This document shows positions 44,636 through 53,696 of a stretch of 64,000 bases of DNA, one piece after another. The notes beneath the pieces were generated by a model. It searched no databases. It was not told the DNA's origin and saw only the letters and a program-made list of their open reading frames with translations. Position numbers and translations under genes: made by a program. The stretch covers positions 67,735-131,734 of the forward strand of contig JBLINY010000001.1 in the NCBI GenBank assembly GCA_047638695.1. Direction: 5' to 3'. Source of the stretch: JAHECQ01 sp047638695 (GTDB lineage: Bacteria > Actinomycetota > Acidimicrobiia > Acidimicrobiales > SZUA-35). Each line of letters begins with the position of its first letter. Positions within the stretch are counted from its first letter, which is position 1.

Positions 44636-47600
44636 TCAGATGTCTTGATCGGTCGTAGCGGCTCCAGAGGTAGGGGCAGGGAACCGCTGGCGTAGGTCAG
44701 CGGCGATGGCTTCGACGTTGGGTGCCAACAGCAGAGATGAATGGTCTCCGGGCACAGGGACCCGCTCCAACCGGTAGCTGTGGTCGCTCCACCCTCGATC
44801 GGGCTCGCGCCACGCATCGATGACATGAGCCTCGTACAGAACAATCTGAGCCGAGTACGGAGCGTGGTCGTAGCGGCTGCGGGCACCACGGATGTTGTCG
44901 CGTAGTTTGAGGCCGCGAAGGTTCTCGGCTTCCGCCCGATCCTTGGCCACCTTGGTGATGGCCCACCACCATTCGTCGTCGTCGGAACCATCGGCCGCAA
45001 TGAGGTTGACCTTGCGGCGTATCTCGCGCCGGGTGAGGCCCTCTCGAAGCGCCTGCGGGTCGGCGAGTGCCTTGGCCCGACCGCTTATGACTCGCAACAG
45101 TTGATGGCTGCGGCTCTCTTCCCTGACCGCTCCCAGCTTGTAGTGGTCGAACCAGACCATTGGGAGGACATCGTGCCCCTCAGCTATGAGACGCTGGGTC
45201 ATCTCGTAGGCCACGGTGCCGCCTGCCGAATAGCCACCGATCAAGTAGGGCCCTGCGGGTTGCATCTGCAGCATCTCTTCGATGTAGGCCTCCGCCATCT
45301 CCTCTATCGAACGGTGCAGCGGCTGAGTGCCGTGCACTCCGCTGGCCTGGATCCCGACGACAGACCACGTATCGCCGAGGGCGACGGCAAGATCGCGGTA
45401 GCCCACCACATTGCCGTACTCGCCGTGAACCGCGAACAAGCGCCGGTTAGCGCCCTCGGGATCGCTGATAGGCACGAGATAGCGCCAACCCTCAGATTCG
45501 AGGCGTTCCTCGATGAGGTGCGCGAGCCAGCTCACGTTTGGTTCGAGCAACAAGTTGTCGGGGGTTCCAGGTACCACCACGGTGTCGACCTTGGTAGCGA
45601 CAGGTGACCATCGCGAGCGATCATCGAGGCGCGACTTCAGTTCGGGTGCCAGCAGAAGCGGCACCTTGCCGTCGGTCTCCGATGGTTCGAAGAACACAAG
45701 CTGCGCCGCGAGGCGAGTGTCCACTGCGTCAACGTCTGAATGCTGGACAGCGCCGTCAATGATGGCGACCAGCCCGACGGTCGAGCCCGCTGCGGCGAGT
45801 CGGCGCGCTACTCGAATGGCATGGGCCGCTTCCTCGCCATGGGCGAGCAGATCGATTGCATCACCGGTGCTGCCGTTTGCCGTTCGAACAAGGGCGGCTG
45901 TCGCTTCGACCTCGTTGCCAACCTCTATCTCGACAACGTTGGCCGATCCCGCCAGTCGGCGGCTGAGCGTCTCAAACGGCGAGCTCTCGTGAGGTGAGCC
46001 AGTCGCCCTGAGGAGGTACAGCGGCTTGGCCGACGAGGAGGTTGAACTCTCGCCAAGACCGAGGAGATCAAGCATCGCCCTTGGTGTTGGGGCATCGAAG
46101 ACTTCGGCAAGGGCCAAATCACGTGAGTACTCGCGGTCGATGCGAGAGAACAGGCGAACGGCCAGTAGGGAGTCGCCGCCGATCAGGAAGAAGTCGTCGT
46201 CGAGCCCAATTGCGTGTGCGCTCTCGAGGACGTCCTGCCACAAGCCGACCATCGTCTTCTCGACCTCGGTGGTCGCCGTGGCTCGCCGTGGTTCCTTTCG
46301 TGGGTCCTGTTGTGGCTCCTGTTGTGGGTCGCGGTCGAGTTCGGCAAGAGCGCCGCGATCGACCTTGCCCGTGGGCAGCAGCGGGAGACGCTCGAGCACA
46401 AACAGTCTCGATGGCACGAGGGCTGTCGGCAGGTTGTCCCGGGCCCAGTCGAGAATGGTCGGGGGGTCGATGGCATCGTCGGTGTCGACTGGCACGACGT
46501 GAGCCACAAGCTGGCGCCGGGTGTCGTCGCCGACGGAGCTGACCACCACCTCGCGAACGAGCGGATGACGGGCGAGCTCTCCCTCGATCTCGCTGGGTTC
46601 AACCCGCACGCCGCGAATCTTCAGCTGCCGGTCTCGACGACCGAGGTACGACAACTGCAACGATTCGTCGCACCTGTTCCATCGGCCAAGATCTCCCGTG
46701 CGGTACATGCGGCGCCGCGTACCGTCGGGGGAGTCGGCAAGGAAGACGAAGTCGGCTTCGGTGAGCTCGGGCGATCCCCGGTAGCCGGTCGCGAGACCGG
46801 CACCGCCGACGAAGATCTCGCCCTCAACGCCGACGGGGACCGGCCGGCCCTGTTTGTCGAGAACATCGACCGTCATGTTCGCCAACGGTCGACCAATCGA
46901 AACTGAACCTCCGGAGGCGACTGCGGCGTCAGCAGTAATTTCGCACCAGGTAGCGTCGGCCGTGCACTCGGACATGCCGTAGAAGTTGAGCAACGAGACG
47001 CCGCGAAGCTGGTCGGCGACACGGTCGGCCAGCCGGCGTGACAACGTCTCGCCGGACACCGTGATCCAGCGCAAGGCCGTTTGGGCGAGGGCAAGGTCGT
47101 CGAGCAGCACGTCGAGGAGGGACGGCACAAGCGTGATTCGCCGGATCTTGTGTCGAGCGACGGCAGCTGCGAACAGGTTGGGGTCGGTGACATCAGCGTC
47201 GTCCAGCAGCACCACCTTTCGGCCGGCGATAAGTGGACCCCACAGTTCCCAAAGGTGATCGACGAAATTCAACGTTGTTTTGGCCAGGCAAACCTCGTCG
47301 TCCGTCATTGGAAAGGCCGACAGCTGCCATCGGCAGCGGTTGATGATGCCCCGGTGGTGAATCTCGACCGGCTTCGGGAGACCGGTCGAACCCGATGTGA
47401 AGATGATGCATGCGGCGCCGTCGGGGTCGACTTTCCTGCCGATCGTGTCGGCGACTGGTGCGTTGCCCGCCGACTGACCAGCACGGACAACCTCAGCTAG
47501 CCGATCGGGGGTAAGAAGTACCTCGACGCCAGCCCTGTTCTGGAGCTGGGTCTGACGAGTGGCGGGATGATCGGGGTCGATCGGCACATACGCCGCCCCC

Positions 47601-49336
47601 GCCGTCCAGATGCCAAGGAGAGCAACGACCTGATCGATCGATCGAGGCAACGAGACGCCAACGGCGTCGCCGGATTTGATGCCTGCCAAGTTCAGCCCAT
47701 GAGCAACCAGCTGGGCTCCCTCCATCAGCTCGGCGAAACTGATCCGCGCTTCGTGGTGCCCTACCGAAGAGTGTTGGACGAGCGCAAGACCGTCAGGGTT
47801 GGCGGCTGCTGCGTCCTGTAACAACGCAAGCATCGTGGTGTCGTTGTCGAGTGATGCTCCGGTGGCATTGACTTGCCGTAAGGCGGCTTCATCTGCTTCG
47901 GTCGTCAGCGGAAGCTGACGAGGACCAGCGGTGGCTGTTGGTATGGCCCGCAGGATGGTGACGAACAGCTCGATGATGTCTGCCACATCTGCGGCCGACA
48001 ATCGCAACGGGTCGAAGAGTGTGGCGAGATGTAAGTGGTCGTCGGGTCGCACCATGACCGTAAGCCCGTAGTGGGTTTGTTCGAACACGGTCTTGTCGGC
48101 CACCGCAAGGCTGGGGTCAGAAGCGGGCTGGGCCGTCGGGAAGTTCTCAAAGACCAAGACCGAGTCGAACAAGCTCTGCCCGGCTGGGAGTCGGGCCCAG
48201 CGGTGCATATCGGCCAGCGCCGCGTGCTGGTGCTCGATCGAGTCGAGCTGCTGACGCAAGATCGCCTGTAGCCATTCGGTCATTGGCGAGTCGTCATCGG
48301 TGTTCAGCCGCATTGGTAGGGCCGAGAGGAACATCCCAACGGTGTCTTCGACGCCGGCGAGGTCGGCCGGTCGTCCAGAAGTGACAACACCAAAGGTGAC
48401 GTCGTTGGCGCCGCTGAAGCGGCCGAGAGCTGCCGCCCATGCGCCTTGGACCAGCGAGTTGAGCGTGACCCGGTTGGCCCGGGCAAATGCCTGCAGTGGT
48501 TCCACATCGACCCGGTCGATCGTTCGCTCGAGCCGTGCGGGCTCGTTGGTCGCAGCCGCGTCAGGGGCCGAGAGCTTGATTTCGGGCGCCCCGTGATGCT
48601 CGGCCAACAGGCCCGTCCAGTAACGCTCGGCGCTCGCGTTGTCTTGCTTCGCTAGCCACTCGACGTAGTTGCGGAAAGGGGGCGACGTACCGGTCTCCGA
48701 TTCCGGCGCTCCCGGCGCGTTATAGCGCCTCAACGCTTCGTCGAACACCATGGTGGCCGACCAACCGTCAAGCAGGATGTGGTGAAAGTCCCAGATGAAA
48801 TGCGAGCGTTCGTCGCTGATCGCTACCAACGTGAAACGGCTCACCGGTGCCCGTTGAAGGTCGAACCCTTCGGCTCGGTTTCGGCGGGCGATCTCGTCGA
48901 GTTCCAGCGCGTCTCTGTCTCTGTCCCGCTCTCTGTCCCGCTCTCTGTCCCAGTCCGTGGCCTCGCCACTCCCTGCCGATTGGACAACCGAGCACTCGAC
49001 CCAAGGCAGGGTGACTGTTTCTCGCACCACCTGAACCGGTGAACTGACTCCGCTCCAGACGAACGCGGTTCGAAGCGCTGGGTGCTCGGCGAAAACGGCG
49101 GCCCACACCGCTTTGAAGCGCTCCTGGTCGAGCGGGCCAACCAGATCACATCGGACCTGCTCGAAGTAGAGCTCCGGGTCAGGCTCTCGAAGAGCGTGAT
49201 ACAGCATGCCCTCCTGGGTCGGGACCAGGGGGTAGATGTCCGACACGTTCTTCACCACGCCTAACGTATCGAAGTGCTTCCCACCGAGTCCCGCGTCATA
49301 CATGGGTTGTTCAGTGGCTTGGGAGTAGTTGCTCAT
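44636..49336 (-). CDS. NRPS2: C-A-T-TE(degenerate)-TE termination module
   Basis: 1566 residues. C (about 30-460) opens with IYPLVPTQEGMLYHAL and has FHHILLDGW, the type expected after an upstream E domain. A (about 480-980) has IFTSGSTGLPKP; its A4 segment NFVDHLWELWGPL puts Val at position 235, Asp at 236 and Trp at 239, and YGMSECTAD gives Ala330/Asp331, resembling beta-alanine codes. T Ser lies in FLIGGDSLLA (about 1055). A thioesterase-like region at about 1110-1310 has LLAHGEEAAH where GxSxG should be. The final TE is intact (IGGYSAGGTVAYEM about 1368; GDHSSLLL). Low-complexity linkers (DRERDRERDRDRD; QQEPQQDPRKEP) are tandem repeats. Later starts at 49303 or 49255 are possible. Confidence 0.9.
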   Translation of the reverse strand: MSNYSQATEQPMYDAGLGGKHFDTLGVVKNVSDIYPLVPTQEGMLYHALREPDPELYFEQVRCDLVGPLDQERFKAVWAAVFAEHPALRTAFVWSGVSSPVQVVRETVTLPWVECSVVQSAGSGEATDWDRERDRERDRDRDALELDEIARRNRAEGFDLQRAPVSRFTLVAISDERSHFIWDFHHILLDGWSATMVFDEALRRYNAPGAPESETGTSPPFRNYVEWLAKQDNASAERYWTGLLAEHHGAPEIKLSAPDAAATNEPARLERTIDRVDVEPLQAFARANRVTLNSLVQGAWAAALGRFSGANDVTFGVVTSGRPADLAGVEDTVGMFLSALPMRLNTDDDSPMTEWLQAILRQQLDSIEHQHAALADMHRWARLPAGQSLFDSVLVFENFPTAQPASDPSLAVADKTVFEQTHYGLTVMVRPDDHLHLATLFDPLRLSAADVADIIELFVTILRAIPTATAGPRQLPLTTEADEAALRQVNATGASLDNDTTMLALLQDAAAANPDGLALVQHSSVGHHEARISFAELMEGAQLVAHGLNLAGIKSGDAVGVSLPRSIDQVVALLGIWTAGAAYVPIDPDHPATRQTQLQNRAGVEVLLTPDRLAEVVRAGQSAGNAPVADTIGRKVDPDGAACIIFTSGSTGLPKPVEIHHRGIINRCRWQLSAFPMTDDEVCLAKTTLNFVDHLWELWGPLIAGRKVVLLDDADVTDPNLFAAAVARHKIRRITLVPSLLDVLLDDLALAQTALRWITVSGETLSRRLADRVADQLRGVSLLNFYGMSECTADATWCEITADAAVASGGSVSIGRPLANMTVDVLDKQGRPVPVGVEGEIFVGGAGLATGYRGSPELTEADFVFLADSPDGTRRRMYRTGDLGRWNRCDESLQLSYLGRRDRQLKIRGVRVEPSEIEGELARHPLVREVVVSSVGDDTRRQLVAHVVPVDTDDAIDPPTILDWARDNLPTALVPSRLFVLERLPLLPTGKVDRGALAELDRDPQQEPQQDPRKEPRRATATTEVEKTMVGLWQDVLESAHAIGLDDDFFLIGGDSLLAVRLFSRIDREYSRDLALAEVFDAPTPRAMLDLLGLGESSTSSSAKPLYLLRATGSPHESSPFETLSRRLAGSANVVEIEVGNEVEATAALVRTANGSTGDAIDLLAHGEEAAHAIRVARRLAAAGSTVGLVAIIDGAVQHSDVDAVDTRLAAQLVFFEPSETDGKVPLLLAPELKSRLDDRSRWSPVATKVDTVVVPGTPDNLLLEPNVSWLAHLIEERLESEGWRYLVPISDPEGANRRLFAVHGEYGNVVGYRDLAVALGDTWSVVGIQASGVHGTQPLHRSIEEMAEAYIEEMLQMQPAGPYLIGGYSAGGTVAYEMTQRLIAEGHDVLPMVWFDHYKLGAVREESRSHQLLRVISGRAKALADPQALREGLTRREIRRKVNLIAADGSDDDEWWWAITKVAKDRAEAENLRGLKLRDNIRGARSRYDHAPYSAQIVLYEAHVIDAWREPDRGWSDHSYRLERVPVPGDHSSLLLAPNVEAIAADLRQRFPAPTSGAATTDQDI

Positions 49337-49957
49337 GAGGTGTCCGATTTAGACGGGCAGATCGACCTGCATCCAGACGAACAGGGGGCGGTCGCGAACG
49401 CTTCGGCCAAGCGCATCCGGCATTTCGCGGCCGGCCGGGCGTGCGCACGAGCAGGCCTCCGCTCCCTCGGCCGGGGCGATGAACCGGTAATGACGGGGGA
49501 TAATCGTCAACCGTTATGGCCGGCCGGCACTGAAGGTTCGATCTCACACACCGATGGGTTGTGTGTGGCTGTTGTCGCCCTGACCGAGGATCTAGCCGGT
49601 AGACGTATCGGCGTTGATGTCGAGCAGCGCGCCCGAGTTCGGCCCGAGCTCTATCGAAAGCTGTTCACTGCGATCGAGATCGAGATCATTGAGGGCCTGC
49701 CGATCGGTGAACAAGCCGACGCAGCCACTGTGGCCTTCAGCGCCAAGGAGGCATTTTACAAAGCGCAGTACCCGATCACCGAGGCGTGGGTGAGCTTCAC
49801 CGATGTTCGTATCGAACGCACCACTGGCGGGGCTCGGGCCCACCGCGTTACCGGCCTGCAGGCTCTTGATGCCGTGCAGTGGCCGGTTTCGGTTGGTGTT
49901 GACATCCGTGACCGGCACGTTGTCACCGCCGTCACCGTAGTTCCGGCCCGGGCATAA
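49274..49957 (+). CDS. Sfp/EntD-type 4'-phosphopantetheinyl transferase
   Basis: Activates carrier-protein domains by adding phosphopantetheine from CoA. Up to 227 residues from GTG 49274; TTG 49307 is also plausible, and either start overlaps the 5' end of the divergent NRPS2 gene. Signatures are RHFAAGRACARAGLRSLG, WPAGTEGSISHTDG, the Mg-binding IGVDVEQ and FSAKEAFYKAQYP. It is the natural partner of NRPS1, NRPS2 and the free carrier protein. The ABC exporter starts 4 nt after its stop. Confidence 0.9.
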   Translation: MLPTESRVIHGLFSGLGVVAHEVSDLDGQIDLHPDEQGAVANASAKRIRHFAAGRACARAGLRSLGRGDEPVMTGDNRQPLWPAGTEGSISHTDGLCVAVVALTEDLAGRRIGVDVEQRARVRPELYRKLFTAIEIEIIEGLPIGEQADAATVAFSAKEAFYKAQYPITEAWVSFTDVRIERTTGGARAHRVTGLQALDAVQWPVSVGVDIRDRHVVTAVTVVPARA

Positions 49958-49961
49958 CCGA

Positions 49962-51740
49962 ATGCTGCCAACGTTCCTCAAGAGCTCACCGCTGCTCCAA
50001 AGTTTGCGGCTGCTCAGGCCCTACCTTCCACGTCGCTACCGCCTGTGGTTCGGCGCTCTGGCCATGGTTGGTTTGGCGGTCGGGGTACTCGAGGCCGCAG
50101 TTCTGGCTTTCCTCGGCCCCCTCACGTCGGCGCTTACCAGTGATGAAACGGTCGAGACGGTCGAAGTGTCGCTTCTCGGCTCGTTCCGGCCGTGGACATT
50201 GGTCGGTATTGGCCTTGTTCTCGTGCTGTTGGGTATTGGCCTCCGGGCGCTCGAGGCCATCTTGGTTGCGCGCATTGGAACGCTGCCCCTCAACCGCATG
50301 CGAGACGCATTGCTGCGTGGTTATCTGGGTGCCGATCATCGGCGCCAACAAGCCGAGCGAGCGGGCGAGCTCCAGGATCTCTTGAACTCCCATGTTCAAC
50401 GAGCGGGCTTCGTTGTTTACTACATCGCAGCTGCGGTGGCGGCGGCGGCCATGTTCCTCGTGCTGGCAGCGGCGGCGGCCTTCGTTGATCTCAAGGCATT
50501 CGGCGTGATCGTCGGGGTCGTCGTCGTCCTATTCGTCGTCTTGCTGCCGCTCCAGCGGATCGCAAAGCGCTTCGGACGGCTGCAGAACGAGTCGAGCCTC
50601 CGCTATGCGGCCGATGCAGCCGAGGCGACAGCAGCCGCAACTGAAATTAGGTTCTTCAACGCCGAGCGGGTGGTGGGTGACGAGCTCGACCGCCAGGGCC
50701 AATTGGTCTCACATCAGATCTTCATGGCCAAGGTCAGCACCCAATTCACGCCCAACCTCTACCGCTCGTTGGTTTTGGGTCTGCTGCTCGTGGGCCTTGG
50801 TGCTCTGGTTGCTGGCTCATCGGTCACCGACTTCGCTTCGGCGAGCACCGTTGTGCTGCTGCTGGTGCGGGCCCTCATGACGAGCCAGAACCTCACCTCC
50901 TATACCCAGGCCGCGGCCGAGTGGGTCCCCTTCGTCGAGGAGATCGACGAACGGGTTCAGCAGTACGGGCTTGCTCAGGTGCAGCGAGGTGAAGCGGTGT
51001 TGGGGCCGGTCGAACGGGTCGAGATGCAAGGCGTCGGGTTCCGCTACGACGACGAGTCGGGTGACGTGCTGCGTGAGATCGATCTTGGCATCGCCAAAGG
51101 CGAGAAAGTCGGCCTGCTGGGACATTCGGGCTCAGGAAAGTCAACCCTTCTGACCATCCTGCTGGGGCTCTACCAGCCAAGTGCCGGGCGGTGTTTGGTC
51201 AACGGCCGGCCAGCCCTCGACTACACGGCCGCCTCGTGGTCGGCGCAGGTCGCCACGGTGCCCCAAGAGCCCTTGATTCTGACCGCCTCGGTGAGGCAGA
51301 ACGTCGAGTTCCATCGACCGGGCTACACGTTCGAACAGGTGGTGGCCGCCACCCGGGCTGCTGGCATTCATGATGACATCCTTGATTGGCCCGAGGGCTA
51401 TGACACGCTCATCGGTCGGCGAGGCGTGCGAGCGCTCTCGGGTGGCCAGCGACAGCGCATTTGTATCGCTCGCGCCCTGCTCGGAGGCCCGAGTCTGCTT
51501 GTTCTGGACGAACCCACCAGCGCCCTCGACAAGGCGGCCGAGGCTGTGGTGAATCAAACAATCGATGCCCTCGGAGCGGACTGTGCCGTCGTTGTCGTCT
51601 CGCATCGAGAGGCAGCTCTGGCTTCGTGCGATCGGCTGATCCGTCTCGACGACCGCTCGATCGCTGATCACTCTGTCGCTGATCACCGAATGGGTTCAGA
51701 AGAGAGCGGTTCAGAGGAGAGCGGTTCAGAAGAGAGCTAG
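49962..51740 (+). CDS. ABC exporter (fused TMD-NBD)
   Basis: 592-residue half-transporter, probably a homodimer. The TM region is at about 25-320 with hydrophobic helices such as WFGALAMVGLAVGVLEAAVL. The NBD has Walker A LGHSGSGKSTLL, the signature LSGGQRQR and Walker B LLVLDEPTSALD. Its position after the phosphopantetheinyl transferase suggests export of the peptide product and self-protection. The C-terminus carries small repeats (ADHSVADH, then GSEES three times). The stop codon shares a CTAG palindrome with the stop of the convergent carrier-protein gene. Confidence 0.9.
   Translation: MLPTFLKSSPLLQSLRLLRPYLPRRYRLWFGALAMVGLAVGVLEAAVLAFLGPLTSALTSDETVETVEVSLLGSFRPWTLVGIGLVLVLLGIGLRALEAILVARIGTLPLNRMRDALLRGYLGADHRRQQAERAGELQDLLNSHVQRAGFVVYYIAAAVAAAAMFLVLAAAAAFVDLKAFGVIVGVVVVLFVVLLPLQRIAKRFGRLQNESSLRYAADAAEATAAATEIRFFNAERVVGDELDRQGQLVSHQIFMAKVSTQFTPNLYRSLVLGLLLVGLGALVAGSSVTDFASASTVVLLLVRALMTSQNLTSYTQAAAEWVPFVEEIDERVQQYGLAQVQRGEAVLGPVERVEMQGVGFRYDDESGDVLREIDLGIAKGEKVGLLGHSGSGKSTLLTILLGLYQPSAGRCLVNGRPALDYTAASWSAQVATVPQEPLILTASVRQNVEFHRPGYTFEQVVAATRAAGIHDDILDWPEGYDTLIGRRGVRALSGGQRQRICIARALLGGPSLLVLDEPTSALDKAAEAVVNQTIDALGADCAVVVVSHREAALASCDRLIRLDDRSIADHSVADHRMGSEESGSEESGSEES
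51693..51737 (+). repeat. 15-bp tandem repeat encoding GSEES
   Basis: Three copies of GGTTCAGAAGAGAGC (the middle one with GAGGAG) form the last 15 codons of the ABC exporter. Confidence 0.9.
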
Positions 51741-51991
51741 GCCTGCTGACTGCCGAAGGTTCGATCGACGAAGCTGATCATCAAGTCGACGGTCTGGAAG
51801 TGCTCGAGCACGATGTCGGTCGGCTCAATCACGACGTCGGTTCGATCCTCGATCCAGGCCACGATGTCGACGACGCCGAGCGAATCGACGAGTCCAGTCA
51901 GCAGCAGGTCGGTGTCCGATGAGATCTCAACCGTTGGGTCGAGCGAGATGTCCTCGTTGATCATCTTCAGAAGGTCGTGGCGGATGTCCAT
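51737..51991 (-). CDS. Free-standing peptidyl/acyl carrier protein
   Basis: 84 residues. The phosphopantetheine Ser lies in TGLVDSLGVVDIVAWIEDR, and the later segment (IEPTDIVLEHFQTVDLMISF) matches the carrier-protein type used by stand-alone prolyl-AMP ligases (PltL-like). It lies 21 nt downstream of the adenylation enzyme gene on the same strand. It probably carries prolyl and then pyrrolyl-2-carboxyl for C1 of NRPS1; that pathway role is inferred from the trio of neighbours. Confidence 0.87.
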   Translation of the reverse strand: MDIRHDLLKMINEDISLDPTVEISSDTDLLLTGLVDSLGVVDIVAWIEDRTDVVIEPTDIVLEHFQTVDLMISFVDRTFGSQQA

Positions 51992-52012
51992 CAGCAGGGT
52001 TTCGTCTTCTTC

Positions 52013-53602
52013 CTAGCCAGCAGATGCGGCAAGCGATTTCCGTACTGCCGCTCGGTCGATCTTCCCGCTGGCCGTCATCGGGAGAGTCGCTTCCAGGCGA
52101 AAGTTGGTTGGCACGGCCACGGGAGCGAGTTGCCCAGCACACCAGCGCTTTATCGCCCGCACATCGAGGGCTGCGCCATCCTTGAGCACAACGCAGGCCA
52201 CAAGCTGCATTTCGCCCGATCGGTCGGCATCTTCGATGGCGGCCACGACGGCATGCTCAACCCCCGGAGCATCGGTGAGCGTCGCCTCGATCGCCTCAAG
52301 CTCGAGACGAAAGCCTCTGATTTTGACCTGATGATCGCGGCGCCCGAGGTACCAAAAGGTGTCGCCATGGCGTTCGACGATGTCGCCGGTTGCATACCAC
52401 GGCCAAGCGTCGCTGGCGTTGGGGGTGAGACGAGCGGCAGTGAGCTCTGGCAATTGCCAATAGCTGGTCATGCTGGTTGGGGCCGAGACAATAAGCTCGC
52501 CGGGCTCGCCTTCAGCAACGTCTTCACCGCGCTCGTTCACCAGCCGCCAATCGCAGTCAGGCCAGAGGCGTCCGATAGGTACGTTGACGCCTGCCCGGGG
52601 CGCAACGTCGACGTCGTAACTGGTGACGACGTTTGTCTCGGCCGGGCCGTACAAGTTGGTGACAGGTACGCCAGGAAGTGCGGTCATGAGTTCGGCCAAC
52701 GCCCCAGGGGCATAGGCCTCGCCAGCATAGCCGATGTGTTCGAGAGCGGACAGGTCGCGGTCGGCCAAAGCCCCGCGTTCCTGCAGCTGGCGCAAGAGAA
52801 ACGGCACTGCGTAGATATGGGTGACCCCTTCGTCGGCTAGGCGCTGCGACAGCGACGCCGGAAATCGTTGCTCGGCCTCGCTGATGGTCACCGCTGACGC
52901 ACCTGCGAGCGGGGCTGAGTAGAGCTCGAACGTCGACATGTCGAAGTGCAACGGGGGAATGCCCGCCACCCGGGCTCCGGCCCGGAGCCGATGATGTTCA
53001 ATGGCGGTGACGGCATAAGCCCAGCCGCTCCGATGGCTGTGCACGATGCCCTTCGGTACACCTGTCGAACCGCTGGTGAAGATCACGTATGCCGGATCTT
53101 CCGGATCGACCTGCGGGAGCTCGAGCTGAGCTGTGTTGGTCGTCGTCGTTCGACGACTGTCAGCTGCTCGCCGCCAGTCGAGTAGACGGTCGGGGTCAAT
53201 GCCGAGATCGTTGAGCGGATCGAGCGACCCGGTTGCAAATATCGGAACCGGCGATGCGGCCAGCGCCGGACCGAGCTTGCGGGCCAGTGCATCAGCCGCA
53301 CCGATAACGGCCGCTGCCTGGATCTGCTCGAGAATCGACTGAAGGGCAGCCGACGCGCCGAGCGGATCGAGAGGCACCACAACGGCTCCTGCCCTAAGCA
53401 CAGCGTGGACAGCGAGGAATGACTCGGTCGACTTCGGATGGAGTATCGCCACCCTGGCGCCGGGGGTTATGCCGACGTCGATCAGCGCGGCAGCTGCGGC
53501 AGCCGTTGCGAGCTCGACATCGCGCCATGCAAGGGTGACGCCGTCGAGGCCCACCAGGCCTGCGTCCGGATGACCGGCCGCGGCAGTGACGGCCAGCGGC
53601 AA
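52013..53602 (-). CDS. Stand-alone adenylation enzyme, prolyl-AMP ligase (PltF)-like
   Basis: About 529 residues. Motifs: YVIFTSGSTGVPKGIVHSHR (A3), HFDMSTFELYSAPLAG (A4, Asp235 present), NLYGPAETNVV (A5), YATGDIV, RRDHQVKIRGFRLE (A8), TASGKIDR (A10). Pocket residues read as D-M-F-Y-G-A-L-V-V-K, sharing Asp, Tyr, Ala, Leu, Val and Lys with the PltF-type proline code as I recall it (DLLYLALVCK). Only TTG 53602 is a standard in-frame start and it lies late in the domain. A frame change in the C/T-rich stretch near 53625-53640 would join an ATG near 53670. Confidence 0.82.
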   Translation of the reverse strand: MPLAVTAAAGHPDAGLVGLDGVTLAWRDVELATAAAAAALIDVGITPGARVAILHPKSTESFLAVHAVLRAGAVVVPLDPLGASAALQSILEQIQAAAVIGAADALARKLGPALAASPVPIFATGSLDPLNDLGIDPDRLLDWRRAADSRRTTTTNTAQLELPQVDPEDPAYVIFTSGSTGVPKGIVHSHRSGWAYAVTAIEHHRLRAGARVAGIPPLHFDMSTFELYSAPLAGASAVTISEAEQRFPASLSQRLADEGVTHIYAVPFLLRQLQERGALADRDLSALEHIGYAGEAYAPGALAELMTALPGVPVTNLYGPAETNVVTSYDVDVAPRAGVNVPIGRLWPDCDWRLVNERGEDVAEGEPGELIVSAPTSMTSYWQLPELTAARLTPNASDAWPWYATGDIVERHGDTFWYLGRRDHQVKIRGFRLELEAIEATLTDAPGVEHAVVAAIEDADRSGEMQLVACVVLKDGAALDVRAIKRWCAGQLAPVAVPTNFRLEATLPMTASGKIDRAAVRKSLAASAG

Positions 53603-53696
53603 GACGTCGCTGAGCAGCCCAGCAGAGGGGAGGGGAGTTGTCGGCAGGAGAGACGAGACGTCGATTCATCTGATGGTACCGATCATCTGATTTCAG

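Noticed and set aside
46299..46345. Possible separate small gene in the QEP-repeat linker of NRPS2
   Set aside because: The repeat is in frame with NRPS2 between A10 and the T domain and reads as a flexible linker.
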